NCBI RefSeq assembly: GCF_031143425.1
Contig: NW_027149995.1
Coordinates: 103,001-167,000 of the forward strand
DNA length: 64,000 nucleotides
Direction: 5' to 3'
Source of the DNA: Pleurodeles waltl
Taxonomy: Eukaryota; Chordata; Amphibia; Caudata; Salamandridae
Shown in pieces: positions 61,065 to 64,000 of the stretch. A program made the position numbers and the translations under genes. Every line of letters begins with the position of its first letter. The first letter of the stretch is position 1. Below the pieces are notes generated by a model, which saw only the letters and a program-made list of their open reading frames with translations, did no database searches and was not told where the DNA came from.

Positions 61065-63739
61065 TCACCCCATCTTGGATTCCCCTAGGTTTCTAGTTTT
61101 CAGAAATGCACAGGTTTGGTAGGTTTCCCTAGGTGCCGGCTGAGCTAGAGGCCAAAATCTACAGGTAGGCACTTCGCAAAAAACACCTCGGTTTTCTTTA
61201 AAAAAATTGGATGTGTCCACGTTGCGCTTTGGGGCGTTTCCTGTCGCGGGCGCTAGGCCTACCCACACAAGTGAGGTATCATTTTTATCGGGAGACTTGG
61301 GGGAACGCTCGGTGGAAGGAAATTTGTGGCTCCCCTCAGATTCCAGAACTTTCTGCCACAGAAATGTGAGGAACATGTATTTTTTTAGCCAAATTTTGAG
61401 GTTCGCAAAGGATTCTGGGTAACAGAACCTGTTCCGAGCCCCGCAAGTCAACCCTCCTTGGATTCCCCTAGGTCTCTAGTTTTCAGAAATGCACAGGTTT
61501 GGTAGGTTTCCCTAGGTGCCGGCTGAGCTAGAGGCCAAAATCTACAGGTAGGCACTTCGCAAAAAACACCTCTGTTTTCTTTCAAAAATTTGGATGTGTC
61601 CACGTTGCGCTTTGGGGCGTTTCCTGTCGCGGGCGCTAGCCCTACCCACACAAGTGAGGTATCATTTTTATCGGAAGACTTGGTGGAACGCTCGGTGGAA
61701 GGAAATTTGTGGCTCCTCTCAGATTCCAGAACTTTCTGCCACAGAAATGTGAGGAACATGTGTTTTTTAGCCAAATTTTGAGGTTTGCAAAGGATTCTGG
61801 GTAACAGAACCTGGTCCGAGCCCCGCAAGTCAACCCTCCTTGGATTCCCCTAGGTCTCTAGTTTTTAGAAATGCACAGGTTTGGTAGGTTTCCCTAGGTG
61901 CCGGCTGAGCTAGAGGCCAAAATCTACAGGTAGGCACTTCGCAAAAAACACCTGTTTTCTTTCACAAATTTGGATGTGTCCACGTTGCGCTTTGGGGCGT
62001 TTCCTGTCGCGGGCGCTAGCCCTACCCACACAAGTGAGGTATCATTTTTATCGGGAGACTTGGGGGAACGCTCGGTGGAAGGAAATTTGTGGCTCCTCTC
62101 AGATTCCAGAACTTTCTGCCACAGAAATGTGAGGAACATGTGTTTTTTAGCCAAATTTTGAGGTTTGCAAAGGATTCTGGGTAACAGAACCTGGTCCGAG
62201 CCCCGCAAGTCAACCCTCCTTGGATTCCCCTAGGTCTCTAGTTTTCAGAAATGCACAGGTTTGGTAGGTTTCCCTAGGTGCCGGCTGAGCTAGAGGCCAA
62301 AATCTACAGGTAGGCACTTCGCAAAAAACACCTCTGTTTTCTTTCACAAATTTGGATGTGTCCACGTTGCGCTTTGGGGCGTTTCCTGTTGCGGGCGCTA
62401 GCCCTACCCACACAAGTGAGGTATCATTTTTATCGGGAGACTTGGGGGAACGCTGGGTGGAAGGAAATTTGTGGCTTCTCTCAGATTCCAGAACTTTCTG
62501 CCACAGAAATGTGAGGAACATATGTTTTTTTAGCCACATTTTGAGGTTTGCAAAGGATTCTGGGTAACAGATCCTGGTCCGAGCCCCACAAGTCACCCCT
62601 CCTTGGATTCCCCTAGGTCTCTAGTTTTCAGAAATGCACAGGTTTGTTAGGTTTCCCTAGGTGCCGGCTGAGCTAGAGGCCAAAATCTACAGGTAGGCAC
62701 TTCGCAAAAAACACCTCTGTTTTCTTTCAAAAATTGGATGTGTCCACGTTGCGCTTTGGGGCGTTTCCTGTCGCGGGCGCTAGGCCTACCCACACAAGTG
62801 AGGTATCATTTTTATTGGGAGACTTGGGGGAACGGTGGGTGGAAGGAAATTTGTGGCTCCTCTCAGTTTCCAGAACTTTCTGCCACAGAAATGTGAGGAA
62901 CATGTGTTTTTTTAGCTTATTTTGAGGTTTGCAAAGGATTCTGGGTAACAGAACCTGGTCCGAGCCCCGCAAGTCACCCCTCCTTGGATTCCCCTAGGTC
63001 TCTAGTTTTCAGAAATGCACAGGTTTGTTAGGTTTCCCTAGGTGCTGGCTGAGCTAGAGGCCAAAATCTACAGGTAGGCACTTCGCAAAAAACTCCTCTG
63101 TTTTCTTTCCAAAATTTTGATGTGTCCACGTTGCGCTTTGGGGGGTTTCCTGTTGCGGGCGCTAGGCCTACCCACACAAGTGAGGTATCATTTTTATCGG
63201 GAGACTTGGGGGAACGCTGGGTGGAAGGAAATTTGTGGCTCCTCTCAGATTCCAGAACTTTCTGCCACAGAAATGTGAGGAACATGTGTCTTTTTTGCCA
63301 AATTTTGAGGTTCGCAAAGGATTCTTGGTAACAGAACCTGGTCCGAGCCACGCAAGTCAACCCTCCTTGGATTCCCCTAGGTCTCTAGTTTTCAAAAATG
63401 CACAGGTTTGGTAGGTTTCCCTGGGTGCCGGCCGAGCTAGAGGCCAAAATCTACAGGTAGGCACTTCGCAAAAAACACCTCTGTTTTCTTGAAAAAATTT
63501 GGATGTGTCCACGTTGCGCTTTGGGGCGTTTCCTGTCGCGGGCGCTAGGCCTACCCACACAAGTGAGGTATCATTTTTATCGGGAGACTTGGGGGAACGC
63601 TGGGTGGAAGGAAATTTGTGGCTCCTCTCAGATTCCAGAACTTTCTGCCACAGAAATGTGAGGAACATGTGTTTTTTGTGCCAAATTTTGAGGTTCGCAA
63701 AGGATTCTGGGTAACAGAACCTGGTCCGAGCCCCGCAAG
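61065..63739. repeat. 7-monomer HOR unit E3 (2675 bp)
   Basis: The monomers start at 61065, 61448, 61830, 62210, 62593, 62974 and 63357. It has the 55326-type hybrid (61830) but lacks the hybrid pair of E1 and E2. It carries several private indels: loss of 'ct' in 'aacacctgttttc' near 61950 (monomer of 380 bp) and loss of one A in 'ttcaaaaattgg' near 62728 (monomer of 381 bp). Private substitutions include 'acatatgttt' near 62519 and 'gccggccgag' near 63427. Confidence 0.87.
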
Positions 63740-64000
63740 TCACCCCATCTTGGATTACCCTAGGTTTCTAGTTTTCAGAAATGCACAGGTTTGGTAGGTT
63801 TCCCTAGGTGCCGGCTGAGCTAGAGGCCAAAATCTACAGGTAGGCACTTCGCAAAAAACACCTCGGTTTTCTTTAAAAAAATTGGATGTGTCCACGTTGC
63901 GCTTTGGGGCGTTTCCTGTCGCGGGCGCTAGGCCTACCCACACAAGTGAGGTATCATTTTTATCGGGAGACTTGGGGGAACGCTCGGTGGAAGGAAATTT
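63740..64000. repeat. Partial fourth E unit at right window edge
   Basis: This is the first 261 bases of the next E unit, matching 61065 and 58003 ('aggtttctag', 'acctcgg', 'gctcggtgg'). A private 'ggattaccc' stands near 63753. The window ends inside the monomer just after the G-rich stretch, so the array continues to the right. Confidence 0.88.

Larger units (their letters stand above)
1..64000. repeat. Tandem satellite DNA array, ~383-bp monomer, ~167 copies
   Basis: The same unit of about 383 bp follows itself head to tail from the first to the last base, with no spacer and no change of orientation. Successive copies of the landmark where 'gcaagtca' meets 'ccc' fall at 952, 1335, 1718, 2101, 2484 and so on. 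Most steps are 383; 382 and 384 are common, and 380-381 are seen near 62 kb. Monomers differ by scattered substitutions and one- or two-base indels, and shared variants sort them into types repeated in a fixed order (higher-order repeats). Neither edge of the array is in the window. Arrays of this kind are known from centromeric and heterochromatic regions of eukaryotes; that location is inferred here. I do not recognise the family well enough to name it. Confidence 0.97.

Noticed and set aside
711..63714. Plus-strand frames of 63-99 codons in each monomer
   Set aside because: They overlap the minus-strand frames in the same repeated DNA, change length with single indels and resemble no protein family I know.
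952..63743. A chain of ~128-codon minus-strand reading frames, one per monomer, each overlapping the next by 4 bases (GTGA or TTGA), some with an AAGGAG-like run just upstream
   Set aside because: It looks like a translationally coupled operon but follows from the repeat: 383 bp is not a multiple of 3, starts would be GTG or TTG only, and the purine run sits only 1-2 bases from the start. Substitutions appear indifferent to codon position, one-base indels and stops ('gttagg', 'ggggtaac') are tolerated, and no domain, signal or membrane pattern is recognisable. A dN/dS test over monomers would settle it.
1..64000. CENP-B box (TTCGnnnnAnnCGGG)
   Set aside because: The closest candidates, at 'cttcgcaaaaaacacc' and around the two CGGG sites, miss several essential bases or have the wrong spacing.
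1..64000. Hammerhead ribozyme, as found in some amphibian satellites
   Set aside because: No CTGANGA core with a matching GAAA was found on either strand of the monomer; 'ctgagag' on the minus strand has the wrong order of core bases.
1..64000. CRISPR array
   Set aside because: The repeats are 383 bp, contiguous and have no unique spacers.
1..64000. Mobile element, rDNA spacer or unique island inside the array
   Set aside because: Every interval between landmarks is 380-384 bp, leaving no room for an insertion; no transposon end, target-site duplication, tRNA or rRNA sequence was seen.
1..64000. Plant origin, from 'acctacc'-like motifs on the minus strand
   Set aside because: A short motif fixed in one founder monomer carries no weight. 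The CpG-biased variation fits a vertebrate at least as well, although a plant is not formally excluded.

Overview
The whole 64 kb window is one uninterrupted tandem satellite-DNA array. The unit is about 383 bp (most monomers 383, some 380-384), always head to tail in the same orientation, giving about 167 monomers. There is no unique sequence, gene, RNA gene, transposon or array edge anywhere in the window. Such an array points to a eukaryotic chromosome, probably a (peri)centromeric or other heterochromatic block. Nearly every CpG of the monomer occurs in different copies as CpG, TpG and CpA. This is the expected mark of CpG methylation and deamination and fits a methylated, probably vertebrate, genome. 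I cannot name the species from the sequence. A large-genome vertebrate such as an amphibian is only a weak guess.

The monomers are not a flat array. Private variants group them into higher-order repeats (HORs), and the HOR unit changes along the window. (A) 1-6696: mixed monomers, then a 4-monomer unit (about 1.53 kb) with one 5-monomer version. (C) 6697-20866: three consecutive units of 12, 13 and 12 monomers (4.6-5.0 kb) that look almost identical to each other. (D) 20867-50350: a 16-monomer unit (about 6.13 kb). Its first copy is 21 monomers long because of an internal 5-monomer tandem duplication, and the series is interrupted by a 5-monomer mosaic and by C-type segments. (T) 50351-54560: a transition zone rich in hybrid monomers. 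(E) 54561-64000: units of 9, 8 and 7 monomers, then a truncated unit at the window edge.

Most HOR length differences can be traced to a visible hybrid monomer whose left part belongs to one monomer type and right part to another, which is the product expected of in-register unequal exchange. The most interesting candidate function is a perfect three-module heat-shock element (TTCnnGAAnnTTC) at the same place in almost every monomer, so the block may be a very dense HSF-binding platform. Long apparent reading frames on both strands recur once per monomer. They follow from the repeat and I do not call them genes.
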